This document shows, in pieces, positions 1 to 14,451 of a DNA stretch of 64,000 nt (positions are counted from its first letter, which is position 1; the number at the start of each line of letters is the position of its first letter). The notes below the pieces were generated by a model. It had not been told where the DNA came from. It did no database searches and worked only from the letters and a program-made list of their open reading frames with translations. The stretch is from Serinus canaria (lineage: Eukaryota; Chordata; Aves; Passeriformes; Fringillidae): NCBI RefSeq assembly GCF_022539315.1, contig NC_066316.1:64213994-64277993 (forward strand), read 5' to 3'. Made by a program: the position numbers and the translations under genes.

Positions 1-2644
1 GTTCTGAACTTAATATTACTCTGCTGAGAGAAAATTCCTTTATTTATGTGTGGAATAATTTTGTAGAATGAGGATCTCGAGAGATTTAAATACCTGAAAG
101 ACTAAAATCAGATATGCAAGTATTTAAGAAATAAATCTGAAATGCTCTGAGACAAACACAACTTGAGAGTAGCCCCTTGGCCTATCCTATTTTCCTTGCA
201 GCAATTGAAGGTCTAGTCATATAGCAGATGTGTCAATTATAGTCTAGATAGGTGATTAGAGGGTAAATAGGGAGGCAGATTGGGGAATTTGTTGCATCTG
301 TCACTAAATATTTTTTATTTTAATTTTTTTTCTTCAGTATGTTTCTCAAGATTTAACTGTCTTGGGAGTTTGTCTGAAGCTACTATGCTACAGATTTGTA
401 ATGTTTTTTTTCTGGCATAACCTGATTGATAGAGGTTGCCAGAACTGAAAAGGAGTTTTTGACTTGGTGTTGGTACTGCCACACCTATCCCAGCACAAGG
501 GTATTGATTTGTGGTTGCAAGTACGTCCCAAGTGAGTCTGTAACAGGAGGAAATAGTTGTTTCCAGTCGAATAAATAATGAATTGGGATATCCAACTAAT
601 TCATTGTGTACTCTACTTTGAGTTCTAGTGTATTTTATGTCCGGTTCTGTGATTGAAGACTGCCCAAAGTATAGGAAGTATACTGAGAACTTAATGAAAA
701 CTCTGGAAAACTGAGAGATACAAGCACATGTTTAACTTTTTATCTGTAAAATGAGACATTTCTGAAATATACATGGCTCTGTTATGCAAAAAGCTTCTTC
801 ATTTTTAATGAATTTACCATAAAAATCCTTACACTTTCATGGAAGAGATTTTGTTTTGGAAGCTATATTGTATGTAGCCTCTTTAACATTTAAACTATAT
901 GTAGAAAGCGATGGCAGTTCTCTAAAAGTATAGATTAAAATTAGGGAGAGGATCTGGTGGCAACAGAACAGAGCTAAATATCAAAAACTTTCATCTTTAT
1001 TAGAATCTTTCCTGACTGTGTAATGAAAGCAGTGGTGGATCAGTAGCTGAAGATACTTGTGCTTAGTGTGTAAAAGTGATGTTAAAAACCACCAACAAAC
1101 CAAAGCTTAAATGGTACTTGCTAGCTAATTTGAAATTCAACTTTCAACAAAGTATTGGAAAACTTAAGCAAATTTGCTATTAACTGTTAAATGTCTAGGT
1201 CTAAAAAACAAATTGTTCCATGCTGTCTCTTAACAAGTTAAGATGTGAGTTACAGTTTTTTGAATTACAGCTGGTAATATATATAGTATTGAATTACAGC
1301 TGGTGTATTGACAGTTGCATTGTGCGTAGAATAGAATAGTCTTAAAATGGGCCTTGGAATGATATCTCAGTGTGTTCTTTGTATATGAGTTGCATAGATC
1401 ATTCTTAAATTTTTAACTAATTGTGTATTTTGCAATATGCCACCAACTTAGCTTATTTTTTGCTTCCCTTATTGTGTAAGAAGTGGAAGATTTTTGCAGT
1501 AGTAGTAGAACTAGGCATGTTTGTGTGAGAGACTGAATATATGTGTACTGACAGGTGCATGATACAGACCTGTACCCACCGGAGGCCTTGAGCTAATTAT
1601 TTAATGTGAACTTGCACACAAGTGCTCAGTGATTTTTATTTTTTTTTTCCCCGTTCTTACAGATCTCCATGTTTGATTCATGTGTATTCCTTGATTTAAG
1701 ATTGCCGCTGTTTTCTCATTTGTTGAATTTAAAAAAGGAAGTAATAGATGCTGAAGAAAGAAGCTAAAGAATTCCTTTAATAATCTTTATCATATTAGCT
1801 ATCACAGATTTTCTTCTTAGGCTAGCTAATCACAGTGAAAACTTGAGGTCTCGATGAAGATTCTTCTTTGACTGACCCATGAGATGTGGGGAATTATTGT
1901 TGGAAGTGAAAAATTCTGAACAGTCTTAACCTACGGAATTCTGTATGATGAATTGCTTGGAGAATAGGAGTTAATGTCTCTCATTTTATGTGGAATAAAG
2001 TAAGTATTGTAAAAGAGGCAAATCTGGCAAACTATTTACCGTATAAGTACTCTTAAAATAAGCTCCTTGTATTCCAGCTGCCAAACAGAAACAATAGTAG
2101 AAGCCTTTATTGCAATTGCATGAGACAAGTTTTTAAGAACATTCACTAGGGTAGCTCTCCAGAAGATTATCACACTTATGAAGTTTTGATTCAACTGGAT
2201 AGCCATAATAAGAAAGTATAGCTGTTGGACTGAGTGTACAGGATTCTACTTTTACTGTATTTAATGGGATGAATAGAAAAAAGAGATGCTTTAGGACAAA
2301 GCAGCATAATTACATGCTTTTATAAGAGCATCAATTTTCTTGTAGGTCTCTGATGGAGATACTACAATTTTCCTAGTTATGTATATAAATTTTTTTCACA
2401 CTTTTTTATTGAATGATTTAGAAAACTTGTGGTGGAGGGAACTGCACAAACTTTAAGTAGATAGACTAGATACTATGACAAAAACATGTATTTAGTATTT
2501 TTCTTTTTTTTTTTTTTGTACGACTTTTTAAAGGAAATTTAAAATCTGTTACATCTCCACTGTTCTTTGTCATGTGGCTGTGAGTCTTGTCCAAGTGTGT
2601 GCTAGACAAGTAGACATTAAAGTAGAATAAAAGCTAGCTGAACC

Positions 2645-3615
2645 TCTGGATTTTGTGGTCAGTTGCATGAAGCCCAGTTGAGGGCTGGTCATTAACTGTG
2701 TGCCCCAGAGGCCAGTCTGTTTAACATCTTTGTTATGAGCTGGGTGATGAGACAGAATGCACACTCAGCAAGTTTGTAGCCAGTAGAAAAGTGGGATGAG
2801 GGGTTGTAAAACAGATGGGTGTGCTGCTGTTCAGAGCTGGACAGGCTGGAGGAATGCACCGACAGGGACCTCATGCTAAGGCCTATCTGGGGCAGCGCAG
2901 CGGGGATGTGGTTGGAATCGACTGTCTGGAAAGAGCCGGGCCAGGGAAGGCCCCGGGGTCCTGACAGACATGGCTTGAACGTGGTCCAGCAGTGTGCCTC
3001 TGGCAGAGAAGGTCAATGGCACACTGGACTGTGTGGGAACCAGTGTCACAGCAGGTCAAGGGGGGTGATCCCTCCCCTCTGCTCTCTGCTGGTGAAACAC
3101 ACCTGGAGTGCTGGCTCTGGTTCGAAGGCTCCCCCATATGAAAGAGTCATGGATGTGCTGGAGCAAGTCCAGCAAAAGGCTGCTGTGTTGAGGAGACTGG
3201 CCCATCTGTCATACTGGGAGAGGCTGAGAGATGCAACTGTTTAGCCTGGAGAAGGAAAGGCTCAGGGGGATCTTACAAACGTGTGTGTACACCAGATGGT
3301 GAGGAGTAAAGAGGACTGAGCAGGCATATTCTTAGTGGTGTCTCATGAAAACAAAAGGCAATAGGCACAAACTAAAACACAAGAAAAACCTTTTTTTTTT
3401 TTTTTTTTTTTTTTTTCTACTGTGAGGATGGTCAAATTCTGGCAAAGGCTGCCCACATATGTTGCATCCTTGTCTTCCTTGGAGACTTTCAAAACCCACT
3501 TGAGCAACGCCCAGCATAGTCTGTTCTAGCTGACTCTGCTTTGCTCAGGATCTAGGTTAGACTAGGTAACCTCCAGATGGGTCTTCTGACCCCAACCTTT
3601 CTGTGACTCTGTATA
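2645..3615 (+). mobile_element. CR1 LINE fragment, 5'-truncated
   Basis: Recognised by the reverse-transcriptase tail and 3' UTR text typical of avian CR1: a TGGATGATGGGACAGA-like segment near 2742-2758, a TGGAGCAAGTCCAGCAAAAG segment near 3159, a GCTGCCCA segment near 3448, and the end CCAACCTTTCTGTGACTCTG at 3593-3612. It is diverged, with broken frames and a T26 tract inserted at 3391-3416. An old, inactive copy. Confidence 0.85.
3391..3416. repeat. T26 homopolymer inside the CR1 copy
   Basis: Twenty-six consecutive T between AAAAACC and CTAC. It may be an expanded slippage tract or the tail of a minus-strand insertion. Confidence 0.95.
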
Positions 3616-6600
3616 CATGGTGTTTCTATAAGAGCTACTGTGTTGAACCTGTAAGTTGTGAGCGTTCCACGTCAAAACTAATAGTCATTATTGTATAAAT
3701 ATTGAGATGTAGCTAGGAATTACAATTTTTTTCCATTGCATGATTGGGACCTGTAGGTTACTGGAAAGTATCCCAGTAGGCCACTACAGATTTGTCTTAG
3801 ATTCATCTTGAGCTTAGCTTTGAAAATAAACTTGGTCTCAGCTGGTGACTGTGCTATCTTCTGCTTACTTTGATTTTGCTTCTGTAATCTTAATTTTTTT
3901 TTAAACAGTTGAATTAGTGATAAGTTAGCATGAGCATGGATTTTATTTTGTTGGTTAAAATGTAGATTATTTTTTTCCAGAGGAAAGAAGAGAAATTGCT
4001 TCAAGGTAGTTTCTTTCTGGGAAGGTAGCTCAAATTCTTCTGCAGTTATTAAAAATTCCATAATTCTTGTTGGAATTTCCTTAATTCTGGAAATTTAGCA
4101 TTAAAACTTCCAGAGGTGGTTTGTAGTTAATGCCTTCTAGAAAAGGGAAAGATGCTGTAGATAAAAATACTGTGTTGGGAGTCTTGCTGTATATGTGTTT
4201 CACTAATATTTCTTTCCTGTGGAATTGTATCCTTGCTTGGAAGGCTCAATGCCTTTCCTTCCTTAAACAAGTCTGGAAAGTAGAAAATCAATTATGAGCA
4301 AGCAATGGATTTATTTTCCAGTCTGCTTTTCAAAACACTGATGAAGATTTCTTCTTTGATCCACTAGTGGTGTATTCTTATCTGCATGGTCTCATCTGCT
4401 GTGAGGAACCACTAGATACTCAAATTGCATAGAGTCTGCAGAAATTCTTGAGGAAATTAAAGCCAAAATAGATCAGGCATTGAGAGGACAAGACTTGCAG
4501 GCAGAGAGAGTGCAAAAATGAGCTTTGTTTTGGTGGTGAAGAGGAAACTGGGAAAACCTTTTCTCTGGCTTGTCATACAGTACTGCTGTTTTTCTGGGAA
4601 AACAGAATACAGGAAAAACCTTTTGCTAATGCTTTCATCAGCTCAATACTTGAGGACTCTTCAGTAAGAATGAATAGTGTGTTTGAGTGATAATAATGCT
4701 GACTATACCTTGCTTTCAGGTTTGCAAGCAAACTAAGAGGAAAAGAGATCATCTTTCTTTAGTGTCAACTTCTTTTACAATTATCCAAAAGTACTTGTGA
4801 CATTTTCAGGTGATGGCACTCAGAAATACTGCTTTGGATATCCTCTAGAGCTGATTTTGGAATGGAGATGCTTCATTTTACTTTACATTTCTGCAGTTGT
4901 TCTGTCTCTATCATCCCTGCTTTCCTTTCTTCTCCCCTTGCCAAATAAAAGAAAAAACAAATCCTTTTCATTCTAAATATTTAAAGCCAGTTCCCAATAT
5001 TAGTGGGTACTTCTACAAAAATTATGTTTTCCTAAAAAGCAGGAGAACTCAGCTTTGCATACCCTTAGTTATTAAAAAGCTGTGTGTTTCTAAGCCATGT
5101 ATTGAAAAATCTAAAACCAGGCAATGACCAGACAGCTTTTCATTATAAAAATCTTGTGAAAAATAAATGTTTAAAAACATGACACTTCAGATGGTGAAAG
5201 TTAATAGGGGGTTAGATTTGAAGGTGAAATGAATTAAAATTTAAGAGCCAGTTTTTAGTATTGAACTGTAATGGAAGTTAGCTTGAATGGTAAAGCAAGG
5301 AAATAGATTTAGAAGGAAATGGGACAGTAATTTTTTAGAATTTGGATTATTTTCAGTGTTATGACTTATTCTATGTAGTACAAATAACTATACAACTTAA
5401 ATATTTCTTTCTGATGAAAGTACAGTAGATGAAACTACAGATTATGTGATTGTATGAAGGATAATTTAGCCCAGTTTAGCAAAAAAGGGAGACTTAAATT
5501 ATAATTTATATCAATATAATTGCTTATGACTGGGTTAGACATTGCTTATAGTGGCCTTTTTTAAAAAAAAAGATTAATTTTAGAACAAAATAGAGAAACT
5601 TAAGCTTTGCTTTCTGACAATAAATGGAATCAGCTGACAAATCTTACCCTTTTTATATGATTGGTTTTTTCCACTCCAAATTGAGACTTTCTAAGTGTGA
5701 TGGATTTGTCATAGAAATATACTTTGCAGAAAATTTCAAATTCTGTTCATCCTTTTAGGCTCTCATCGCTTCAATGTCAGTGAATGTCGTCCTTTTTAAG
5801 GCATTTGATCCTGCTGAAGACAACCAACTTCCTCAGTGCCATCTCTCATCTTTTGCACCAAAAGGCTGTTTTTCTTCTGTGGATGCTTTTTCAAGGAGAA
5901 ATATGACTTTGCTTTTTGTTAAGAAAAGGAATAATGGTGAATTAGAAACTATATTTTCCTTCTAAAAATACTTCGAATGAGAAAAATTTCAGAATGACAT
6001 TGTCAGGGAAAAAAATTCCAACTTCATTAACAATGGCTTGACTGACCATTAGGATATAATTTGATGATACTAAATGCAGAAATTGAAAAAAGAAAGGATG
6101 AACTTAATATGGCTAGCAGGTAATTAAAGCAGATGAAAATATGGCATCTCTATTTTCTCTGTAATATAGTTCTGAAACCATGCTGAGGATTTGGGATGAT
6201 AAATAATTTTTAAGTCATAGTGCTGAAGTAGTCTTAGAGGCATTGCAAATAACTGTTGTCTTTTTGATAACATTTGTATAGTAGAGCTCTCCTTATCAGT
6301 TAAGCAAGTTTGAGGTTTAGTACCACTCAACTTGATTTACAAGTTGGTTGTGTTTAAAACCACTTGATTTACAAATGGTTGAATTTAAAAATAAGGGTTG
6401 ATTTTCAAAGAGCCATTACAAAACATTTAAACTGTTTTCTGCTAGAATTTGTTCCCATTCTGACTAACTTTTGAAGCTTTTTCTAAACAATTTTATGCTC
6501 TTTCTTAACAGTCTTTCTTCAAACTATTCTTGTGTTGTATTAAAACCTGTCATCATGAAAATACTTTTGATGTCATAGTGAGATTGAAATTCACATTAAA

Positions 6601-7284
6601 CTCTATATTGACTTACTCTGCAAGCTGGTTTTACACTTTGGCTCAGAAAGTAAACTTAGGTGCAGCTACCAAATGTCTCAGTCACACAGGTAATAAATAT
6701 ACTGCTTAGAAATTGCTCTGAGAACAGTGCAACATAAATGTATGGAACTGGATTGCTGACCCCTGTAAACTTATGTAATTCCATTAGAGACAGCATTGCC
6801 AGTGTGGAACAGCTGAGCTTTTATCTCAGAAATAGATGTCACATAGTAGCCAAGTGGGGGATTAAGTGCCAGTCACAGAAAGCACTAATGGTGATGTCTT
6901 CCCTAATTTGGTTTATAGTAAAAAGTTGCACTTCATTTCTATCCAGCTGCTTCTTGTCTTCCTGTCAAGGTCTTTAAGTCTACTTCTTTCTGCCTGGGAA
7001 AATTATTTTGGTTCTTGTACATATAATTCTGAGGTGTTCTACTCATGAAAATTAGTTGAATTCAATCTGGCTGCTTGCCTGTCCATCTGCAGCATTCTTT
7101 AATGGCCATTTTGCCACTGACTAGAGATGTCCAGTGAATACCCCAACCCATCTCATGGTTCTGTGATATTATCTTGCTGTAGCTCTACCCATTTAATCAG
7201 TATTTCTTGTTTGTTTGATATCACAACTGCTTGTTTTGTATCTGAATTTTTCCCTCAGTTGAAGATATTCTGAAGGTTGCATCA

Positions 7285-7545
7285 TGTTTCATAGAGGCCT
7301 AAAATTATTAATATGGGGAAAGGCATCCAAGATTGAGTCCAGCCTATGACCAAACACCATTATATCAACTAGACTAGCACTAAGCTAGCACTAAGATCCA
7401 GTTGTTTCTTGAACACCTCTGGGGATGGTGACTCCACCACCTCCCTGAGTAGCCCATTCCCATTCTTGACAACCCTCTCAGTGAGAAATTCCTCCTGGTT
7501 TTGGTGTTGCAGCATTGTATCTATCTGTCTGTCACACTTTAGCCA
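7285..7545 (-). mobile_element. CR1 LINE 3' end, minus strand
   Basis: Reads as the reverse complement of the CR1 3' region: AACACCTCTGGGGATGGTGA near 7412, CCACCACCTCCCTGAGTAGC near 7435 and CTCAGTGAGAAATTCCTCCT near 7478. The element's 3' end is at the left, near 7285. Only the 3' UTR is recognisable. Confidence 0.75.
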
Positions 7546-7958
7546 AGTCATGATTCTTTTTAAAACCTTTTTAAAGTGAACTGTATTTTTCCTTCTTTTC
7601 CTTCTGTTTTTTATTTTTATACATATTTGGGAGAGATGTCTGCCCTTTTTTTTCCTCAGAAAATAGAGTACAGTTATTAAATTCCTTTGTTCCATTATAA
7701 TTTGTTGTGGCAAGGAAAATACCCCATTTTTCCCTTTTCTGCAGCACATCCAAAATAACCATGTAAGGGAAAAAAAGGAATTTTCTGCTTTCCATATCAG
7801 GATGCCATCTGTCCTTGTATCCAGTATTATATTTACTCTGCTTAATGGAATGGGTTTGCCCCCAAGTATCTCTTTCTGTCACGCTCTCATACATGCTGAT
7901 GCCTCTGTCAAATCCCCTTTTGTCCCCTTCTGGTCGTATTTCACTGGTGGACCCAGTC

Positions 7959-8339
7959 TTAGAAGTACTCTGCTGCTAGAGCAGAAGGAGCAACAGGGCC
8001 TGATTGCCCACTTGACCTCTTGTCATGGGTGAACTCCTTCTTGGTTTGCTGCTGATTGCTAAAATCAGTTGTAGGATGACATATTGTTGCTTTAAACCAG
8101 TCTTGACTGCCTTGGCTTCTGAACTTGTGAATTCCATTCTCATGTTGCTGCTCAGTGTGTTGGGCTATCAAAAGAGGTGCAGGTAATGTGCTCCCCTTGT
8201 TGAATCTGATTACAGAGTGCTCTGTAGCTGTAGCTTTACTGCTGCCTTGATTTTGATTTGTGTTACCTGATTGATAAAGGTTATCCCTTTTCCCAGATTT
8301 GGACCAAGTGCCTGTTTCCAAGATAGGCTGTGGTAGCAT
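7959..8339 (-). other. Unrecognised 126-codon open frame, minus strand
   Basis: A Gln/Ser/Thr-rich frame with no family I recognise, next to a CR1 remnant in intron 1. Flanking codons in the same frame soon hit stops. It is probably chance or an old retroelement relic; coding status is doubtful. Confidence 0.15.
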
Positions 8340-11300
8340 AAAGCTCCTGATGAGCTAAAGCCTCTCATTTGGTGTCTGGTACAACTCTAGGAGAAAGGCC
8401 ACAGGGAATAAATGACCTATTCAGCCACACTGACCACTCTGTCCCGGTGTCAAGGTGTGCTCTGCACCTCTTTTTTGAGTGGGACATCTCCTCCCCCATG
8501 ATTAATTGGACTGTGGCATGTCTTTTCCTGATAATTAAATTTTAAGGTGCACTGTAATAATTTATAAACATGCTGAGCTGTAAATGCAAGAAGATATTTT
8601 AAACCAGTAGGATTTTCAGACAATTCAGAAGAGTTAACATTTCAGAGTGGGCCATACACAAATAAACAAAACACAGGAAGGACTGTAAGTCAAGTTAAAT
8701 GTGATACTGATCTGTACTTGGCAGTTCTGAGAGTGGAAATGGATTATCAGCACATCAGATTACAGTTACTTGAGGAGCAGGTATTTAGGAGTATGAAGAA
8801 AGCTCTCAAGGTGTATGGGCCCCTGTGAAGTGTTATACCTACTGTATATTGTATTAAACATCAGGAAACCTGAAAATAAAACATGATGTTTTTCCCCTGT
8901 ATTTTATTCTCGGTGTGGATGTTGGTGACTGGTGCATGGGCTTGGACTTACCATCTTTGACAGAAAATTTAGTGTCTATCAATAAGTGTGAAAATGAAAA
9001 ATTCCTTATCTAAAGGTAGAGCTCTAGGTAGTAGTGAATAGTGAGTATCTGTTAATGCTCAATACTTAGAAATTATGTTGAGCTTCATAGTGTCATTCTC
9101 TAAATAATTAATTGTAAACAAAAGTCATTAGAGATTTCTTTGGAAAGCTAGTTGCTGGAATAAAAAGAATCCAGTATTTGTTTCCAGAGTTTCTAAAGGA
9201 ATAAGATACTGAATTTTACTTAAATTCAGCTAACACATGGAGACTGTTGAATAGCATAAAGGATATTTTAATAATAGATTTTATGTGAAAGTGTGTTTTT
9301 TAGGGGGGAAAAAAATCAAGTTCTTGCCCTCGGTGCATTTTATCTCAAAAGAAGACCGGTATAGTTAGACCAGCTTTTTGGGTGGAGACGCTTTTTGCAG
9401 GGGGCATTCCTTTTACAGCTGCAGACCATATTTGTCCCTTCCCTGCTCATTGTACTGTGCCCCTAATGCACTGGCCCAGGTATTTAGAAAGACTTGCAAT
9501 GAGCCATGTAGCTGAAGAACAAGTGTTGTCCTTCCACCTTTTCTGTGATGTCAAGAAATCCTGATCTAAAGGTCTAGCTTGTTCCTGTGTTTATCAGCAA
9601 TACAAAGATCTTGATTGACAGAGCATCATCTATTTGTGGGATTTTCCGTAAGGAAGCAAAAGATCTTTCTAGATATATGGATGTTTTTAAAAATTTAAAT
9701 AAAAAAGAAAAAAGAAAGAAAGATGGGTATACATAGGTTTTGTGGTTTGGGTGTGGGTTTTTTTTTTTTCTATACATGTTATAACTGTCTGGCTACTTTT
9801 GTATGTAGTAACACATTTGTAATACTGTACTCTGTGATTGTGGTCAGCTTTTATGAAAGGAAGTTTTAAGCAGCTTTGAAGTACTTTCCTGTATCATTGT
9901 ATTCTTGTAATGTGCTAAGGAAAAGAAATTTGTCCTGTAAAACAAACTTTACCTGGCTATTTAGTTGGGTATTTTATTTTGGGTATTTTATGGGTCTTAA
10001 ATTGATCTTAATATGTAAATTTTAAATGCTGATATATAGATATATCTCATTTTTTGGACATTATTTAGTCAACTGGAAGACAAGGGGAAAAAATAATGCA
10101 ATACCTATTGTACCAAAAACATATGATTTTTTTGAACTATCATAAAGGAAATATTTCTACATAAAATAATTAATGATAATGCTTGCAAATTTTTTAAGGT
10201 TTCTTACTGATTTTCTAGGCTGAACTTTTCTGTTTGCTGCACTTTTTACTGTTTCTCAATATATGTTACTACTTCCTATGTGAAGTAATTCTTACCTACC
10301 CAGAGTGTGCAAGGGTGGGTCAGGTTTATTGGTCTGTATCTTATAAACCATTAGCAGGTTATGCACAAGCATTTCTTGTTGGCACTGTCCTTGTGTGGTT
10401 CATTCCAGAGAGAGGCAGCACTGGCAAAATCTGGGGATGCCTCTGGAGTCTCTGGTGTTTCAGGCTGGTGTTCAGGCAGCAGCACCCTGGGAGCACTGGG
10501 AACACAGCAGTTCACCTGAACAAGGCTGAACACAGCACTCTGGCCCAGGGACCCACACATCAAGTCTGAAATGGAGGTTTACCAGTCATAAGATTGATGT
10601 TTGTGTAAGATGTGTAGTGACTCATAGGTATCAGCTCTCTTGTTGATGTAAAATTAGAGAAAATTAACCATGCACATTTCTTGGGGTATGTTCATAGAAT
10701 CATAGACTATTGTTTTCTGTGCTGCAAAATAATTTGCACTCAATTCTAGTATTAAGATGAATTACACATTTGTAATTAGAAAAGCATTTTATCGTGACTA
10801 AATTGCTGTCAGGAGCAGATGACTGAAGTACAGCTGACCACGTAAGAGCTGGTCAGTTTTTCAAACCATAACATCTAGTTTGGGGTAAAAAATATTTCTC
10901 AGGCAAACTTTCATCTTTCAGCCACAAACAGTGTGGAACAGGAATTGTTGTTTGTGTTCCATGTCGCTCAAAACACCAAAGCTAGAGTAGGGTCTGACTT
11001 GCTTCACCTTACCATGTAGAACATAAAACAATCCAATAATTATTGGCATAACCAAAGGTTATTGCTGTTGTTGGTACTAACTTACTCTGTTGTAGTTCTT
11101 CAGACCAATGCACACAGTTTTTCAGTAGGTTTTCATTAAAAATTAAATTATTGTTTTGTATAAAAAGTGTTAGCTGGCAATCTCAGTATCCTTATAGAGA
11201 ATATGGTTCTGTCTGTCCCTCTGAAATGATATGCTGACTGAAAATACAGTAAAGCATGATTTTTTTTTTCCTGTCATGTGATAAGAATTGCTATGTGCAG

Positions 11301-14300
11301 TTGGAGTAGAGCTGGAAAAATATGAATTACTCAAATAAGCAGTTTATGGGTCTTAGTATTATGCAGTTGTACTAAAAAAGCTGCAGGGATTTTTAAATCA
11401 TTTTTAAAAGCATTTACAAGCATGCTTAGCAGGGGTTCATGCTCTCATTTAAAAACAGAGAGTGCAAAACTTGTTTTTTCTATCTACCTCCAATGTTTGC
11501 AACCTTATTGCTTTTCGATTTTCAGAAACTTACTTGAGAAGGAGAGATTTATTTTAGCTAGAACTTTAAATGTATTCATTGGCTTCAAGGTACTTCAATT
11601 TCTGCTTGTGTTTCATTGAAGTGCTGTTAAGTTGCTTTTGGTTCAGTTAGTACAGACTTTTTTTCCCTGTGTTCCTACATTAATACAGTGGGTCAAATTC
11701 TCAAATATGGAATCTGATACAGCTATTCCATTTCTTTAAAAATACTGAGGTTTATAGTAATTTGATGGAGCTGGAATTCAGGCTGCTGTAAGGCATATGT
11801 TATGATGAAATATTCAGTTGCATGCATTTTATTTTTGCATTTCCCATAAGATATAAATGCCCTTCTTTTAGGGAACGATTTGTACTTGAATTTGAATTGA
11901 ATTTGTTGCTGTTCAGTGCTTTTAGTAAGGAGCAAGTCAATAATGAGAATTTAAAGATATCTTCTGAATGTGGCATTGCACATGGATTTATTTTTCACTT
12001 GGAGTTTTCAGTGAGGTTTCCACTGCTAAATCATAATACCCTTGAAAATGCTTTATGATTTATACTTTCTGCAGATCGTAGTGCTAACTTGAGACTGGAA
12101 CACTGCCTGAAGTGAAAAACATTATGGCACTTCTGTGCACAAGGATGAGAGTCAAGGGCTGTTTAGAGTGTGGGATTTGACCTAGTGTTCTGCAATTGCT
12201 TATTATAATATAACCTGATCCTAAGTGTGAGATTTATCTTTTTTATAGTACCTTCTAAACTACATTGTCCCACGTCTCGAACCAAAACTAAGGGACCTCT
12301 CATGCAAGACAGTGCATATAACATTTAGAAAAACCCCAAACCCTCTGTTTTCAAGTAATTTTTGATATGAACAAAGAAGTTGCATACTAGACACCATTAA
12401 GCCAGCAGGGAAACAAGCCTTTGGGATCCAATAGCTGAGACTGTTGGTACCAGGAGGGAGGTCATAGCTTTGTGATCAGAAGTTACTGTTGGCGTCACCA
12501 AAGACAATAAGAATATAGAAGGTTGAAACCTTTGGTGAAGGGCATTTCAGTGATAGCTGTGATTTTGCTAATGAGATTGCATGTGGTTTAGTTGTCATTT
12601 TTTGCAATGTTTTGGTCAAGTTTTGTGAGTCTCTGTACCATGAAACTCCTTCAAAATAGGAAAGTTTATCTTAATTTTTTATCTGGGGAGGAAAAAAGCC
12701 AAAAGTGTCATTGATACCTGCAGATATGTAACTGGTACTAAAAACAAGTTGCCAAACATATGGAAAACCTATGTTTTTTCCCTCTTTCATTAAATAGCAT
12801 GTACGTATGTTTAAAATGGAATTAGAAGAAGTTTAAAGTGTTTTTTGTGATTTTTTTAAAGTTAATTCCTTGCTATATAAAGATAGGTGAGGCTGGGGGA
12901 GTTGGGTTTTTTGCATTTTGTGTTGCTTCAGAACTTTTTTATTTTTCCTTTTTCTTTTCAGTTGTAATCTAAAGCCTGTCCTTTTGGGATTTTGTGGCTC
13001 AGGTAACAGAATGGGGTATATTATTTCAGCCATAATTTAGAATAAAATGCATAAAAGGCATAAAATTTATAGTAAATATTGAGACTTTTGTTCAAAAAAA
13101 CAGACAAAAGAACACCATGGCCAAAGTCTTAAATCTGCTCTTTCACTTATGAGAACTTTTTTGAGCATTGTAGCTCATCTGAACACTTGACTGTAGACAC
13201 TTTCCTTTAGTCTGGAGCATATAGACTTTTGCTTGGTGTCGGGAGAGCAGCTATGTGCCTTCTTCATATTTCCCAACCTTGAGGGCAAGTCAGCACAACT
13301 TCCTCTGTTGCCTGACTGGTGGAGGACTGGCCTAGGTTCTGTCCTCAGTTAAAAAAGAAAATCCCCTGCTGCTTCTTCGTTGTAATTTTGGTTGCTTCTT
13401 CTTAATTTTTAAGATGCACAAGTTACTCTAATCAGGAGACCATTTTTTTGTTCAGATGTGTTTTATAGCTCTGCTGCCTGTATATCTAGGAAGTATGGGG
13501 AGAATTGCTGGTGTTCTTGAAGCAAAAGATTGCATAACCCCACCTATTGCGTGGATAGCTTATTCACTGACATATACACATACTTATCTGTACTTCCTAG
13601 TTAACAACCAAGATCTACTATGTTGTGGTGCAGTTGAAACATCCCTTAGGATATATCTGGTTATCTTAAAACTTTCATTGAATGCTCGTGGTTTTGCTGC
13701 CTTCACAGCCTTCTTGAACTGCTTAGCTCCCTGGGCTCCCCAGATTGCTAGCTGCCCTGCCCTGAACTTTTCTGTTCAGCTGACTTACTAGCTGGGAAGT
13801 CAGTGAATTTATGTAGTAATGGACCTTAGACCTTAGGATGCACAAAATGTTTACTAGATAAACTGTCAAAAGTGAAATTGTATCTGGGCAACCATCAAGA
13901 TTGCAATCCAGAATAACTAGTGTTTGCATTTTTCATGTTCCTGAAATTAAATATTTAAGAACATGTAGTGTTTGGGAAGGAGGGATCTGAGATATGTTTT
14001 TTATTCCAGTTGAATTTCTTGTTGTGATATATATACTCTGTGTGTTATTTTCCAACAGAAAGATCTCTTCAGTTTTTTTTTCTTTTTAGTCTGTGCTTTG
14101 AACTATTCCAAATAAATTTGAGGTTTTTTTAAAATGTGTTTTTAAGTGTGCTTCCCCCCACAGTGTATTTACAGCAACAACATGGATATAAATACAAAGC
14201 TTTCATTAGGAAAATTAGGTGTTTAAGGAGAACAGAAAAGCTACCCTACTCTTTAAGATGTATAAGAATATCATGACTAATACCGCATTTATGCAGTTAC

Positions 14301-14451
14301 ATCCTTAATAACATGTGGTGTCTTGTTTGTGTGATGGAAACAAGCCAGATTGGTGAAGTAGCTTTCAGAGTACCAAGGTATGTTTTTCTTGGGATTTAAC
14401 AGATAATCAGAATGCCTTTTCTCTTAATATAATATTATTTTGTGTTTGCAG

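Larger units (their letters stand above)
1..14451 (+). other. FAM184A: FAM184A intron 1 (3' part)
   Basis: No exon is supported here. The region is AT-rich unique-looking DNA with CR1 fragments at about 2645-3615 and 7285-7545. A GC-richer patch of unknown origin lies at about 10390-10560. The scattered small open frames have no recognisable similarity. Confidence 0.8.

Noticed and set aside
2819..3244. 141-codon open frame on the + strand
   Set aside because: It lies inside a diverged CR1 fragment, in a frame that does not read as a continuous CR1 reverse transcriptase; a repeat-derived chance frame.
10690..10712. TCATAGAATCATAGACTAT as a CR1 tail
   Set aside because: It resembles the CR1 terminal octamers in reverse complement, but no CR1 body follows; too short to call.
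1..14440. Search for FAM184A exon 1 or a CpG-island promoter
   Set aside because: No sequence resembling the recalled N-terminus and no CpG-rich promoter was found; exon 1 must be upstream of the window.
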